A stretch of 64,000 nt of DNA from Paraescarpia echinospica (taxonomy: Eukaryota > Annelida > Polychaeta > Sabellida > Siboglinidae): the NCBI GenBank assembly GCA_020002185.1, contig CM034533.1:41413116-41477115 (forward strand), in the 5' to 3' direction. A program made the translations under genes and the position numbers. A model generated the notes under the pieces. That model was not told the DNA's origin. It did not search any database and saw only the letters and a program-made list of their open reading frames with translations. Positions 47,690 to 59,269 of this stretch are shown here, piece after piece; within the stretch, counting starts at the first letter, position 1, and every line of letters begins with the position of its first letter.

Positions 47690-50090
47690 AGGCCTCCGTC
47701 GGTCAGGAGTCGACCATGGATAATGCGCCCTAGCTGGCGTTGTTGCGTCTGGGACAGCGTGGCTGATGAGACCGATGCGGGAGTGGCAGTCCCTGCCACA
47801 GTGGTCACACCTGTAGGTCGTCTCTGGGTGGCTAGAGGGTTGGCGCTCCCTTCGAGCTCTCCTGTCTTCAACCAGGCTCCGCAGCTGTTCTTCGCCTGCC
47901 CGAACACCTCTTCACCTGGTACGATCAGCGGCCATCTCCTCCCAGGACTGCAAGGCTGATATTCATTGCCTTCATGTCACGCTTACAGACATCCTTGTAG
48001 CGCAACTGGGACCGTCCAACAGTCCTCCTGTCGGAAGACAGTTCACTGTAGAGAATGTCTTTGATTGGGGATGCGGTCATCTTGCATCCTTCGTACGTGA
48101 CCAAGCCAGCGTAACCTGCGTTGTCCGAGCAGCGTGTACATGGTGGGGAGGCCAGCACGAGAAAGGACCTCGGTGTTGGTCACTTGGTCTCTCCAAGAGA
48201 TCCCCAAGATTCGCCGCAGACATCGTAGATGGAAGGTGTTGAGCTTCCTCTCTTGTTTGGCGTATGTTACCCATGTCCAGAGCTGGGACGTAACGAAGTA
48301 CAAGTACTTCGTTACTGTACTTGAGTAGAAAAGTTTACTTTTCGTGAGTAACGAAGTACATTTTTTTAGGAGTACTTTTACTTGTAACGAAGTACAAATG
48401 TGTGTACTTTTCATGAATGTAACGAAGTATCCATAATTTAAAGTTAAAAAGTTGGAGCTCCAAAAATATTAGTAACGAACGATAATGCCTGAAGCCCGGA
48501 ACTGGTTTCCCCCAGCATATATCTATAAATAGATATCAGCCGGAGCAACAACTGGTAGCCTTTTCTGATTGGCCTATCATTGCCATTACCAGGCATGATC
48601 ACCAGGTGGCGTGAATATTGCCAAGATTATATGATGTCATCCGCGTTCAAAGATTTATTATGGAAGGATCAGCTGAAAACGATCATTTGCAGCATCCATT
48701 GCCATACTTATCCAGTATGTTTGAGATTAAGTCAGTTCACGGGGCTACTGTTAAGTTGATCTGTCTGTTGTGTGCGCCGATATGCCAGATCTGTGATCAC
48801 CTTCGAACCTTCCTTACACACGTGGTCGGTAAATTATTAGTGTTAGACTTACGCAGGTAAAAGGTATTCTTGCCTCAATTTTGCTGTGCAAATGTATTAC
48901 ACCATAACACGTCGTTATTTGTACAAAAGGTGCAAGTGCATTTAATATGAACAAGATATGTTCTTAGATTTAGGTTTGAGATATTAGTGACCTGAATAAC
49001 GTCCCGAATTGCATTAGTGATAAACGCATGTCGAAATTCACACATTATCGCCCCAAAACATTCCCTTAGCTGTGACAATTTAAACTGCTAATGGTTACTC
49101 AGATTTATCTTAATAATAAAATAAGTATTGTTAGGGCCTATAAATGTTGTTTATATGTATTCTTGGTTCATGTTTTCAATATTTTGTCTCACATATTGAC
49201 CCTCAGGCCTGGTCGCAGACAATATTTAATGTTCACTGTACACACTACTGAATAGGGTATTACCATTATTTTATTTCTTTTGTCACTGTCTTGCATAGTA
49301 TGTATAGTTTGTTTGAGGAGCCTGTCACTGTATCCTGCTGAGGATCCTGTCCTGTTCAATAAAGTGTTTGTTTTACACACTACTGAATTTACTTGTTTGT
49401 TTGCGGTGGGTGACCATGTCAACAGTTTTTTTTAGAAAAGTACTTTTGCATTTACTTCAAGTACATTTGTTTACTTTTTACTTGTACTTCAAGTACATTT
49501 TTCAAAAAGTACTTTTACTTTTACTTGAGTAGCTTTTTCCAAAGTTACTTGTACTTTTACTCAAGTACAAACTAAATGTACTTGTTACAGCTCTGCCCAT
49601 GTCTCACTGCCATACAGCAGTGCACTGATGACGCAGGCGTCGTACACTGCGATTTTTGTCTTGACTGTGAGTTTTGACTTCTCCCAGACACGTGTGGTAA
49701 TTCGAGCAAGCGTGGATGCAGCTTTCCCTACATGTCTGTTGATTTCGGTGTCCATGGAGAGGCTATTGCTGATAATAGACCACAGGTAAGAGAACGGGTA
49801 AACAGCTTCCAATTTGTAGTTGTCAATGGTGAAGATTAGAGGTGTCTCCACGTCCTGACCCAACATTTGGTCTTTTTCAGACCTATGGTAAGCCCGATGT
49901 CTTTGCAAGTGTGTGAGAAGCAATTCATTCGGTTCTGGAGCTGCTGCTGAGTGTGTGCGATAACTGCAGCATCGTCTGCAAACAGCATCTCTCTAATGAG
50001 TACTTCTCGTACATTTAGTCTACCGTAATGTAACCGCAAAAAATGCATCGTTTGGCGTCTTGGTAAATGCACATACGAAACTCTCAACAT
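47690..50090 (-). mobile_element. RTE-like LINE, 5'-truncated, split by a hAT-type insertion
   Basis: Minus-strand coding order is REMLFADDAAVIAHTQQQLQ (catalytic FADD, about 49990), GLTIGLKKTKC, YLWSIISNSLSMDTEINRHV, KTKIAVYDACVISALLYGSE (about 49650), then the 1.3-kb insertion. After it come KLNTFHLRCLRRILGISW (about 48230), RRLRWLGHVRRMQDDRIP, SDRRTVGRSQLRYKDVCKRD (about 48010) and a Cys-poor 3' tail. This order is that of endonuclease-RT LINEs common in molluscs and other invertebrates. The RT N-terminal half and endonuclease are absent. Frameshifts occur near 49850 and 48060. Confidence 0.85.
48278..49595. mobile_element. Non-autonomous hAT-type transposon inside the LINE
   Basis: The 1318-bp element has terminal inverted repeats starting CAGAGCTG and ending CAGCTCTG, flanked by a perfect 8-bp target duplication CCCATGTC (48270-48277 and 49596-49603). 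Removing it rejoins the LINE reading …YGSETW… to TYAKQERKLN. Subterminal regions are dense in AAGTAC/GTACTT and ACTTTTACTTGAGTA motifs. The interior (48620-49420) has only short frames and no recognisable transposase. Confidence 0.93.
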
Positions 50091-50605
50091 TCATCATATT
50101 GGTTTGCTTTGAACTACTTTCAGGTTTACGGAGATCGAACATGTAACTGCTCCTTATCTTTTAAGTGTTGCCCGTAACCCAACTATTGCATGCGCAGAAG
50201 CGGCTCCATTGTGTTACGATAAGTCGACGTTGACAAATTAATGACTTTCCACAATTGCTGTCAGGTCCGTGTTATAAGGACAGTCGAAAGGCTACTGGTG
50301 GATATAGTTTGTCACATATACATTCCACATTTCCTCGGCATCCGCGTATCAAATCTTATTCGTTTTCCTTCGTAATATTCTGTCTCGCGAGACATCAGTG
50401 ACTTGCGCAACGGTGGATATATCCATGTTAGGCATCGTCAGATTGATTCAAGAGCACCGCTCTAGCATTGCGTCTTGATAACTATATTTTATCTGTCTTG
50501 GCCGTACTCGCTACATGTGAAAGCAGTGGGTTGGACTGATGCATTGTCTACATGTACTGTATGTATGAGTAGGTGGTGTTGCATATGTTTCGCCAGGACG
50601 TTCTA
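50091..50605. other. Non-coding, nothing recognised
   Basis: Sequence at the truncated 5' side of the LINE. No open frame of note. Confidence 0.4.
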
Positions 50606-50800
50606 AATTTCTGACGCTCACCAAAAACCTCCAATTGCACCCTGTTGAGGTTCGCCAAAACCACACCTTCAGTTTCCCCTAATTCTTCAATTTGCACCCC
50701 CGAGGTTCGCCAAAACGCCATCTTGTGGCTCCTCGAAAACCTCCCGTTTCACTCCCCTTTGAGTCTCGCCCCAGCACACATTCAGGCTCACCAAAACATC
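50606..50800 (-). repeat. Dispersed G-rich repeat, locus 5 (reverse orientation)
   Basis: Four to five units on the minus strand: CTCACCAAAAACCTCCAATT, GCACCCTGTTGAGGTTCGCC, CACCCCCGAGGTTCGCCAAA, CTCCTCGAAAACCTCC and GAGTCTCGCC, ending with GGCTCACCAAAAC. Confidence 0.7.
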
Positions 50801-52030
50801 ACGTGACACATAAAAATTTACCCCTTCCTTGTGTATTGGGGAGCTAATCCTATTTGCAGCTCTTCACCAAAAATACTGGAGTGCTCAGCTCCCAACGCTC
50901 CAGGTTCCGGCGGTATATGTTTCTATAGACACTCTACTTCGCTATTTGTATGGTTTATTCCTAGTCTCATCTTCCGTTGCCCTATGGAACAGTCAACATC
51001 CAGCGGCTATCTCGCACCTGTCTGTGTCAGCGAATTAATTACGTTTACGCCCCTACTCACAATTGTTGCAAGAAACATTGCAATGACTAGCGGAGGAGTT
51101 GTGTAACATCAAACGATGGTATCAGTTTCACATAACACGGAGTACACTACGCTAATTATGTCGGGTGCATTTACTGTGTGTGCACAAGAAACGTGAAACT
51201 GTCGCAATACGACGCTTGTGTTCTCCAAGGGAATTAGCGTCGTCAATGCGGCAGAAGGTCGCTTTCCGTGATGACGGTTTCCTGCATACCTATGCGGGAA
51301 CTGAATTGTGCGAACGTTTATGCTGCGCGTAAGTTGCATTGCTCGTAGATGGTTTTGTCGTGCATCTGTACAACTGGCAACTTATGTTGCCGAATGATGC
51401 GCCACTTTACTCCACAAGGGACGAGTGTGAAGAAGAAGAATAAGAAGATGATGACACCTATTGATTCTACCCAATTCCACCTTTCCTTGTCATGTCCTCC
51501 GGCTACAGACATCTGGAGTAGCACACTCCTACTGACAGACATACGCAGATATTCAGAATAGCTGCAGACAAACATGCTACAACTGTTTGGCTAAACTCTG
51601 TGTTTGAAATATCACACGAAATGCCATAAAATCTGTATAATATTTCGCATTTGTTAACCTGTACAAAGTATTCGTGTACTGTTCGAGTTCCACAATCGAT
51701 CAAACTACAAAGTAATCTTGTATCAAACTGAATAAGATATGTTTGTTGGGAAACAGCCTAGCACCAACAAAACGTTTTATTCGACCGCTGTAAGTTTGTC
51801 TTTTGATTCTACAGCTATCTGATAGACACCAGAAAAACGCGTGATTTACTGTGGTTTATCATGTTTTGATCCATATTAAAACGGGCAGTATTCTTTCAAA
51901 AATCCAAAAACTCCTAATTTATTGAATATGGGAAGTCAATATAATGAGGACATGTTTTGCAAATATATTTCCTTTGATTTTGTTCGGGTTCTCTATCAAT
52001 GATCTTCACTCAGCAGGGAAGGATTCATAA
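50801..52030. other. Non-coding, nothing recognised
   Basis: Several 60-90-codon frames on both strands lack motifs and overlap each other. No gene or repeat is supported. Confidence 0.4.
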
Positions 52031-52034
52031 AGGG

Positions 52035-52185
52035 TAGTCTAAGGGGACCAAAGACCTCCAATTTTCACGCCCCTTGAAGCTCGCTAATTGCAATCCTTGA
52101 AGCTCTCCAGAATCATCCAATTGCACCCCTCCTCGAGGCTCGCCAAAATACCAACCTCGAGGCTCTCCAAAAGCCTCTGTCGTCA
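52035..52185 (-). repeat. Dispersed G-rich repeat, locus 6 (reverse orientation)
   Basis: Units read AAAGACCTCCAATTTTCACG, CCCTTGAAGCTCGC, TCCAATTGCACCCCTCCTCG, AGGCTCGCCAAAAT and GAGGCTCTCCAAAAGCCTC. Confidence 0.7.
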
Positions 52186-52432
52186 AGTTGTTTGTTTTGT
52201 CAGGTGAGAGTGTTGCGACGAGCCAGCTCGTTGCTCGGTGTCCATCGTTAACGCCAGATCTGCGACCGCACTGCGTCAGCATTCCACCACCACAAGTAAT
52301 CGTGCTTTCTGCTAAAAGAACACGTTGCATTTTCTCTAGGAATCAGCGCATTATTATCTTGTACAAAGCATGATGTACGTAATGTTACGATCACTTTTAA
52401 TAGAGGCAGGTCAGTGGCGTGCTTATTGTGTG

Positions 52433-52725
52433 GAGTGGCGTAGTGTTAGTGCATCTGACTCTCAGTCATGAGACTCCGGGTTCCAATCCACTTGCTGCCG
52501 CTTCGAACCTGGGAAACGTTCGTTGATTCCGCGTTGGTTCAGTTCATGGAGCTATTTAAAATATTACCAGGCTATAAATATGGAGGATATTTGTGTACGA
52601 ATAGTTTTCGCGCAGTTACTGCGGCGAGGCTGTGCAGTTCCCACAGACGCTGAGACGATGTTCGATTGAACAAGTCTGGCAGGGAATGATTAATGTAAAG
52701 CAGTATGAGCAGTCCTATCTTTTAA
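52433..52725 (+). mobile_element. tRNA-derived SINE (family 2), plus-strand copy
   Basis: The head GAGTGGCGTAGTGTTAGTGC holds the A-box, and CTCCGGGTTCCAATCCACTT the B-box. The body contains ACCAGGCTATAAAT, GATATTTGTGTACGAATAG and TTTTCGCGCAGTTACTGC, as in the copy at 41632. The end TAAAGCAGTATGAGCAG also matches. The best-preserved tRNA-like head of the family in this window. Confidence 0.85.
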
Positions 52726-52914
52726 TCACCCATTTTCTGTCCATGTTAAGATATGTTTGCATAAAAATATATGAAAAACTATGAACACTTTTCCGATTAA
52801 GGGGGCCTTGGACCAATAGCCTCCCCTGGGATACACCGCTGGGACACACGGGCGCACAGGTGTATATATAGCTATGCATGCTAATACACTACAAGAGCCT
52901 CTTATTTGTGCATA

Positions 52915-53560
52915 GCTTCTTATTTACACCGCAACACTAACACAAGATATACCATAGACACAGCAATTAAGTGTCTCACATTTATAAAGCACCTCGAATC
53001 AATAGAATGCGATATGCCGTAGACATGGTAACAACTTCCTCCTTGGCACGAACACCGAACCATTAAAATACGATATAGCTTTGACATAACAACATACTCC
53101 CATATTTCCGGCACGCCGAACCAAAAAACACGACATGTCTTACATCCAGTAATGACTCCCTGGTTGTCTTGACGTTATGCCACGTTACAACAATTTATCA
53201 CGGACGCCAATAAAATACGATATCACGACAACCTCACATTTGTTACGAACCCTGACTACAATATGATATACAACAGCTCCTCGGTTTTGTACAAACCCCA
53301 ATCCACTAAAATGTGATATGTCATAAATCTAACGGTGGCTTCCTTGTTGTTATTTACGTTGTTCCACTTAAATAAGATGTCTTAGATGTCACAGAAGTCT
53401 ATTTATAAGGCACACCGCTCTACTAAATAAGATAACATTATAATGTCTTTAAAATCATTACAACAGCCGCCACAAATTGAACAAAAACGATAATGTCGTA
53501 GACACAATAATCGTCTCCTGGTTGTCAAGGACGCCACCGGAAAGACACGGGCAACGCCAT
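52915..53560. repeat. Degenerate tandem repeat, ~60-bp period, about ten units
   Basis: Each unit has an AAAATA(C/A)GATAT block, then GTC(G/T)TAGACAT, then AACAACTCC/GACTCCCTGG, a TTGT run and GGCAC/GACGCC, before the next AACCAATAAAATACGATAT-like start. Units lie near 52938, 52995, 53055, 53112, 53208, 53265, 53310, 53365, 53420 and 53480. Divergence is high, so the array is old. No coding frame crosses it. Confidence 0.7.
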
Positions 53561-54430
53561 TTCCACATTCTTTACTTCATGATATAACGCGTGTCGCGCA
53601 ACGGACTAAAATGTTCCAGACACCACACATTGTTCGTGTTGGCGCTACAGACGGACGAGCTCATCCTTGACCGTTCGACTACAGGTGCGGCACGCGTAGT
53701 TGACCACAATGGGTGATGTTTTATAGGGGTAAACCGACACACATACGACACGTACCCGGACACACCTACCTGTGGTCGGAATATGCTTCTGCGCTGTTTC
53801 GTCACTGGAAGATGTCGTGATCTCAGCGATCGGCAATGGTTACCTGCGTCGTTGGCGATCAACAGGTGATAAATAAACGGGGGTCGTGGACACTCGAGAG
53901 GGAACGATCGGCGTGTGTTGGTGACGGACTCTGTCGCTTCGCTTGCCTTGATGCTAAGTGATGGCGTCATTAGATGAAGATACGCTGTGCTGGTGGCGCT
54001 GATGGAGACGACGGTGTGCGGGGTGAGTCGACAACTTATCGATCGGCGCTTTCCTGACGTGAGTTCCTCTACTCGGCGATGCCGTGGCGACATGATGAGG
54101 GCAGTGAATGACAGTAAAGCAATGGCCTATTGTGACGGAGTGATAAGAAGGGGGTCTGTGATTCATTGTCGCGCCATCGCTAACGTGTAATGATCTATCT
54201 ATACAGGTGATAGAATGCGTTCGTACATGGCGCCGTGTTCGGCGTATATGGCGGCTATTACGACGCCAGGGAGCCGTGAATGTGGTGCGTGTGTGCCTGC
54301 GTGCGTGGCGAGAAGGGTAGGTATGGAGGATGAGAGGCTGACGATAGCAGGAAAGGTGTGGGTGAGAGGGTTGGTAAGTGATACTAAATGCTGGGGGTGA
54401 GGTGGAGAGGAAGATAGAGGGAAGGACGAA
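53561..54430. other. Non-coding, GC-richer, nothing recognised
   Basis: Overlapping frames on both strands (for example 53572-54093 minus and 53987-54190 plus) lack recognisable motifs. A genuine but unfamiliar exon cannot be excluded; CG dinucleotides are frequent between 53580 and 54400. Confidence 0.35.
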
Positions 54431-54870
54431 GGGATGGATGGATGGGTGGGGGAGGGAGGGAGGGAGGGAGGGAAGGAGGGAAGGAGGGAGGAAGGGAGGA
54501 AGGGAGGGAGGGAGGGAGGCAGGGAGTGTGGAAGGGAGGGAGTGAGAGAGGAAGGGAGGGAACGTGGTAGCGAGGGAGTGAGGAAGGGACAGATTGACGG
54601 ACTGAAGGAGCGAGGGAGGGAGGGGAAGGAAAGAAAGGACGGAGGGAGGGAAGGAGGAGGGAGGAAGTGAGGAAGGGACAGATTGACGGACTGATGAAAG
54701 GTCGATGAATCGAGGAGCATTTGTTACCGGGAGGGACGGAGGGTTGAATGGTTCTACGGAGGGAGGGAGAGAGGGAGGGAGGGAGAGAGGGAGGGAGGGG
54801 AGGAGCAAACGAAGGAGCGAGGGAGGGACGGAGAGAGAGAGGGAAGGAGAGAGGGAGAAAGGACAAACGA
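54430..54870. repeat. (GGGA)n purine-rich tract, ~440 bp
   Basis: Almost all purine on the plus strand (GGGAGGGAGGAAGG variants). It includes a direct repeat of AAGGGACAGATTGACGGACT at 54585 and 54673 and related GACTGACGGAC near 54873. The long Ser/Pro frames on the minus strand are artefacts. The strand asymmetry could support triplex or G-quadruplex structures. Confidence 0.9.
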
Positions 54871-54949
54871 ATGGACTGACGGACCGACGATGAATCGAGG
54901 AACATCGATTGACGAATCGATTGAATCAAAATAAAATTAGCATAATCCG

Positions 54950-55770
54950 ATTAATATTCCAATTATATAAACGATGATAACAACTATTGTAACCTTTCTA
55001 GCGACTCCGATTGAGACAGACGGCGTCATATCCTGGCAGACCATACTACGTATCTCGGTGTCCAACAGAGATGGAGTGTCGTCTTTCTCCACGTGTGCGG
55101 CCCGCAACAAAGAAATTCTTGGCAAACGGAACTAATCAGACTGTATATATAATTAGACTATATATGTGTGTATATATATATGTATATATATAGTCTAATT
55201 ATATACATAGTCTGATTAGTTCCGTTTGCCAAGAATTTCTTTGCTGCGGGCCGCCACGTGGTGAAAGACGAACTAATTTTATATATGTGTATATATATAT
55301 ATATATATATACATATAATTAGTTCCGTTTATAAAGAGTGCCATTGTTGCGGGCCGCACACATGGAGAAAGACAACATTCTCTGTTGGACACTGAGATAC
55401 GTAGTATTGTCTGCCAGGATATGACGCCGACGGTCTCTGTCGGAATCAAGATTTAGATTTAACAAGATTGCAATCCAGAAAAATTAACTCGAGATGGCAA
55501 GTGGACAAGGAAGCCTTTTGGCGTATCGAGAGTCCAATTCTTTTTATCTACGTATATCCCGCCCTTTTAAAGTATGTGTCGATTTTATTTTTAAACATAT
55601 TCACGCTGCTAGCATCCAATCGCTAGAAAAGTTACAATAGTTGTTATCATCGTTTGAATAATTGGCATATATATATATAAGGAAGGAACAGTGTATATAT
55701 ATATATATATATGTATATATATGTATGTATATATGCCATCTCGAGTTAATTTTTCTAGATTGCAACGCTC
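54950..55770. repeat. Nested long inverted repeats (fold-back element)
   Basis: Arm 55020-55135 (GGCGTCATATCCTGGCAGAC … GCGGCCCGCAACAA …) is matched in reverse at 55325-55440 with about 90% identity, and in part at 55212-55280. An outer pair (ACGATGATAACAACTATTGT near 54975) is matched in reverse near 55635. A third pair (ATTGCAATCC…AACTCGAGATGGC at 55469-55494) is matched in reverse at 55736-55768. AT-rich (TA)n loops lie between the arms. Some 600 bases could fold into hairpins. Confidence 0.75.
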
Positions 55771-56072
55771 AAAACTTGAAACAAGCTATCAAGGACGTTT
55801 GGGTCACCGAAATCACCCAGGAGTACTGCAAATCTCTGGTTTCTAGCATGCCATATCGCATCCAGGTGGTCATTGACAGCAAAGGAGGCCACACTAAGTA
55901 CTGAAAAGTAGAGACACTGACACTTTTGGACGACATAAAGTTTCATATTATGTTGTACTACGTTTATTTGGCGAAATAAACTGATATAATGTTATGTGAA
56001 GGCCAAAAAATCATAGTTTTGTCAAATTTCTTCAAAAAATCGTGCCTGGTCTTAAACTTTTGCAAATGACTG
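55765..56072 (+). mobile_element. Tc1-type transposon 3' remnant
   Basis: The plus strand encodes the Tc1 transposase C-terminus: NLKQAIKDVW, then ITQEYCKSLV and SMPYRIQVVIDSKGGHTKY with a stop at 55902-55904. The downstream end reads AAACTTTTGCAAATGACTG followed by TA (56073-56074), a plausible terminal inverted repeat and target dinucleotide. The DDE catalytic domain and 5' end are absent. It abuts the inverted-repeat element. Confidence 0.85.
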
Positions 56073-56074
56073 TA

Positions 56075-56439
56075 ATACATACATTCATGCATGTATATGT
56101 ATCCCCGCTCATCCAGTGTAATTAATGTGCATTACTAGTACATGTAACTATGTATGACTTGGTTTTAATATAATGACACAATTGAGGAATGATATAGTTG
56201 TGAATTATCTGATATATCACAACACGTTTAAATTATTCTTAATATCTATAAATTTTAAACAAAACTACCTTAAAAATAAAAAAATACCCCCATTTAACTC
56301 TATCGAAATGCATACAATTACATATCAAAATCACTCCAACCTTCATTATCGAACTCATCGAAATGACTAGTTATGACTTTTAATTAGTCATTAAATTCAA
56401 TGAACATTCTTATGTCATCTTTTGTCATGTATGTCATAG
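56075..56439. other. Non-coding, nothing recognised
   Basis: AT-rich spacer between the Tc1 remnant and the C-terminal end of a broken gene-family copy. Contains short (A)n-rich stretches only. Confidence 0.4.
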
Positions 56440-59245
56440 ACACAGGAACATTGTTAAAGTAATGTTCTGCAGTACAACTTGCCAAATGGCTGGATTGACT
56501 TGTAGATGCCTGTGTATCACATGCTCAAGCCCTGGTATAACATCTTTATTGTACCAACCAACATCATTGCGTGATGGCCAATAAAACCGGTTTGGTCCTA
56601 TTTAGTGCATGCACTTCGCTTCTACCTCTTCGCTGTCCTCATCAATGATAATACCAGGATATGGGGCATTGTCGCATCTAAAACGACGTGTTTGTCGATC
56701 AGGGAAGATCCCCAGCTCGTATCAGGTTGTTGTTGCGATGAGCAGGATTGCGGCTTTGATGTGCATCAGGGGAGTGAAGGTGAACCGCGTTGGGTTGAAA
56801 CATTCACATAGTTCCCCTCTCTCTTGCATAGGCCACTCAGCTCCCTTATACGGAAATGAATTGGGTGATGTTGATACCAGTTGATGGGTCTTCTGATCCC
56901 CTACGCGAAGTGTGGAAGTTAGCCAAGTCAAACTAGTAATTGACTTCGCCAGTCGCGACTGCATCACCCGTGAGAACAGCGTAAATACCCGCCCCAATTT
57001 GAAGACGGTTAAACGATTTCTGGGAATCCCAATATTTAATGACCCGTTCGCCCATTAGCACGAGCAGCTGAGCGGTATTGTGTATTCGAATAATTGCTTC
57101 TACTTCCTAAACATTGCATGTAACACGAGCCACGGTTGGTTAAAGTTAGCTTTATTATGACCACTTGACCTGATCTAGTGAGCGATTTCATTGGCTGAGC
57201 TTAAATTCAGAGTTTCGCAAAGCGATCAGCCAGGGGGTACTGCTGGCTGGCACTGACGTAATCAGCAGCAGCGACCCCTGGCGCGCGAAGATGGATGCAG
57301 CTGAATGTTGCACCGTGAGTCTTGTAATATGCCGCACATGGTCCCAGCATCTGTACAGTCCTTCCCTCGAAGGGAGTGTCTGTTACACGCTTTACAGTGG
57401 CACCTACCCCGTCAGGCACACCTTTACCATGTCCGGCCTCATGGACGTTCCACGTTACTGCAATGGAAAAATGAAATATATACAACGTAGTAGCTACTAT
57501 TAGTATAGCATATGCTGTAGATGCAAAGGCAATGATCTTAGCAGCATCAGTGTCAACAAACATAAACGAGGGACTGGATGAGGTTGGGGGTTCTTCAATT
57601 CAGTTTAAATTAACACAATTTTGCTGCTAATTCGGAATTCCATAAAAAAAAGTCAATTCGACAAAATTGCACCTAAACAATAATGTATTTAATAACATTT
57701 ACCGCACTACACCGCAGATTCGCTAGTCGTTAGAGTTGACTGCGCCCTGGACATCTGAGCCTCATTATATGTGTGCGTGTATATGTGTGCGTGCGTGCGT
57801 GTGTGTGTCTGTGTGTGTGTACGCGCGTGCGTGCGTCCGAGTGTGCATGTGCATGTAAATAAAGTTTGGCACCACAAATAATAAATGTACTACGGTGAAA
57901 CTTATCAAACGCCATTCCTCTTTCGGCCAGGTACTTGGTGAAGAGTGTCTATATTGCGTGGTCGGTCCATCGCTTAGGAAGTGGATAGTGTAAACTTGTG
58001 GATATTCTAGTTGAATGCGATCCAGTACGTGATGCAGATGTGCCCACATCGAAGCACGACTGTGTTGCAAATTGTCCGACAGACGGCAGAACGTGTTAGC
58101 TTGCCCCTGTGGTCAAACGTAATTCACACCTATATGCAGTGCACACTTTGTATTTCACGTGCCATCTTGCTCACATAGTTTTCGGCAAAGTTCACGTGCA
58201 CCAGGCATTCGTTTGCTGTCAGGTTCTGTCTGAGTTCTCTATAGAAGCGACACTGGTGTTTGGTGATTACGTAATGCATTCGTCTATTAGATCACCACTA
58301 GAACCTTTGACATTCTGCTTGGTAGTCAGTGTGAGCAATTTAGGCACACCCTGGATCATTCTCTCTTCTTTCACCGTCTTCCATTGCACCCGCGCTGTTT
58401 CTGTGTTTAAGTCGGTCGCAGGCATTAGCAGCTCTATATTTATCTTTGCATATATGACATTCCCCAAACATGCAATCCTTTGAATCAGCATTGTATGATA
58501 CGATGTGAACGACATCATCAATGTCATTTGTGGTAACCATACCCAGTGATTTGAGTTTGGAGAGAGTGAACTGTGTGATCTCATGGAGTTTACATAAACA
58601 TGTCTGTCGATCTCGCTCTTTAGGCGGAACTATCCAAAATTGTCTCAAACGGCAGAATAATGAATAACTGTTGGTTGAGGATGGAAATTCTGCAAGGAAT
58701 ATTTCAAATGGAGGTTCTCTGTACTGTCGTTGAGTAGTCTGCGCTGCTGCTTATTCTTCCTCAGAGTGACCGTGTCTTGGATATTGGTGTTTCTGGGTGA
58801 AATTGTTTATGTAATCTCTGCTACCTCTTCTTAAATTTGGCCGATTCTCGTAACTGAAATTCAAACATGTCCTCAAGCTGTGATAATTTCCTCATGATCT
58901 TTTCTTGTTCTTATGTCGCATTCTTCGGCAAGTATTTCTTTGCACAGAGACTGGTGGTTAATTGTGCTTCGTCTGCAGCGAAAGAAATTGGTAGTGTGAC
59001 AAGGCCGTCAAGGTTACGTTACATTTCCTTCTCTCTCCTCCTATTCTTTCCCTCCTCAATCTCTACAGTCGTCTAACTTTCCTAACTTCGCGTTCACCCT
59101 TCTCCGATACTGGCTTGAATGCACCAGTCACCTTTTTACGGTCCCATCTTTGTCTCTCTTTTTGCAGATATTGCGCTCTTCTCTGATCAGCATCTCTTTT
59201 TTCTCGATATCTTCGTCGCTTTTCAGCTGCTATGAGTGCCGTGTC
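56440..59245 (-). pseudogene. Broken copy of a multicopy invertebrate gene family (SDGP..QYR / EAGHGKG type)
   Basis: Colinear minus-strand pieces occur in this order. The first is a basic N-terminus, AEKRRRYREKRDADQRRAQ (about 59220), placed after a splice-acceptor-like TTATGTTTCAG. Next are CLCKLHEITQFTLSKLK and a Cys-rich CMFGECHICKDKY (58600-58430), then SMWAHLHHVLDRI with IHFLSDGPTTQYRH (about 57990) and HEAGHGKGVPDGVGATVKRV (about 57430). Last is YPGIIIDEDSEEVEAKCMH, a TAA, and IGPNRFYWPSRNDVGWY (about 56600). From memory this matches a family of ~700-900-residue uncharacterised proteins found in many copies in Hydra, molluscs and arthropods and thought to be mobile-element-derived. Frameshifts, a stop and a (GT)n tract (57768-57842) break it. 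SDGP and EAGHGKG may mark a degenerate nuclease/transposase fold; this is not established. Confidence 0.65.
57768..57842. repeat. (GT)n/(GTGC)n microsatellite
   Basis: GTGTGCGTGTATATGTG, GTGCGTGC and TGTGTGTC runs interrupt the relic gene between its SDGP and EAGHGKG parts. Confidence 0.9.
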
Positions 59246-59269
59246 TGAAACATAATAATGTCTCACGTC

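Noticed and set aside
53954..54929. Long Ser/Pro/Leu-rich frames on the minus strand
   Set aside because: They are translations of the (GGGA)n purine tract; several frames stay open at once and none has a fold-like composition.
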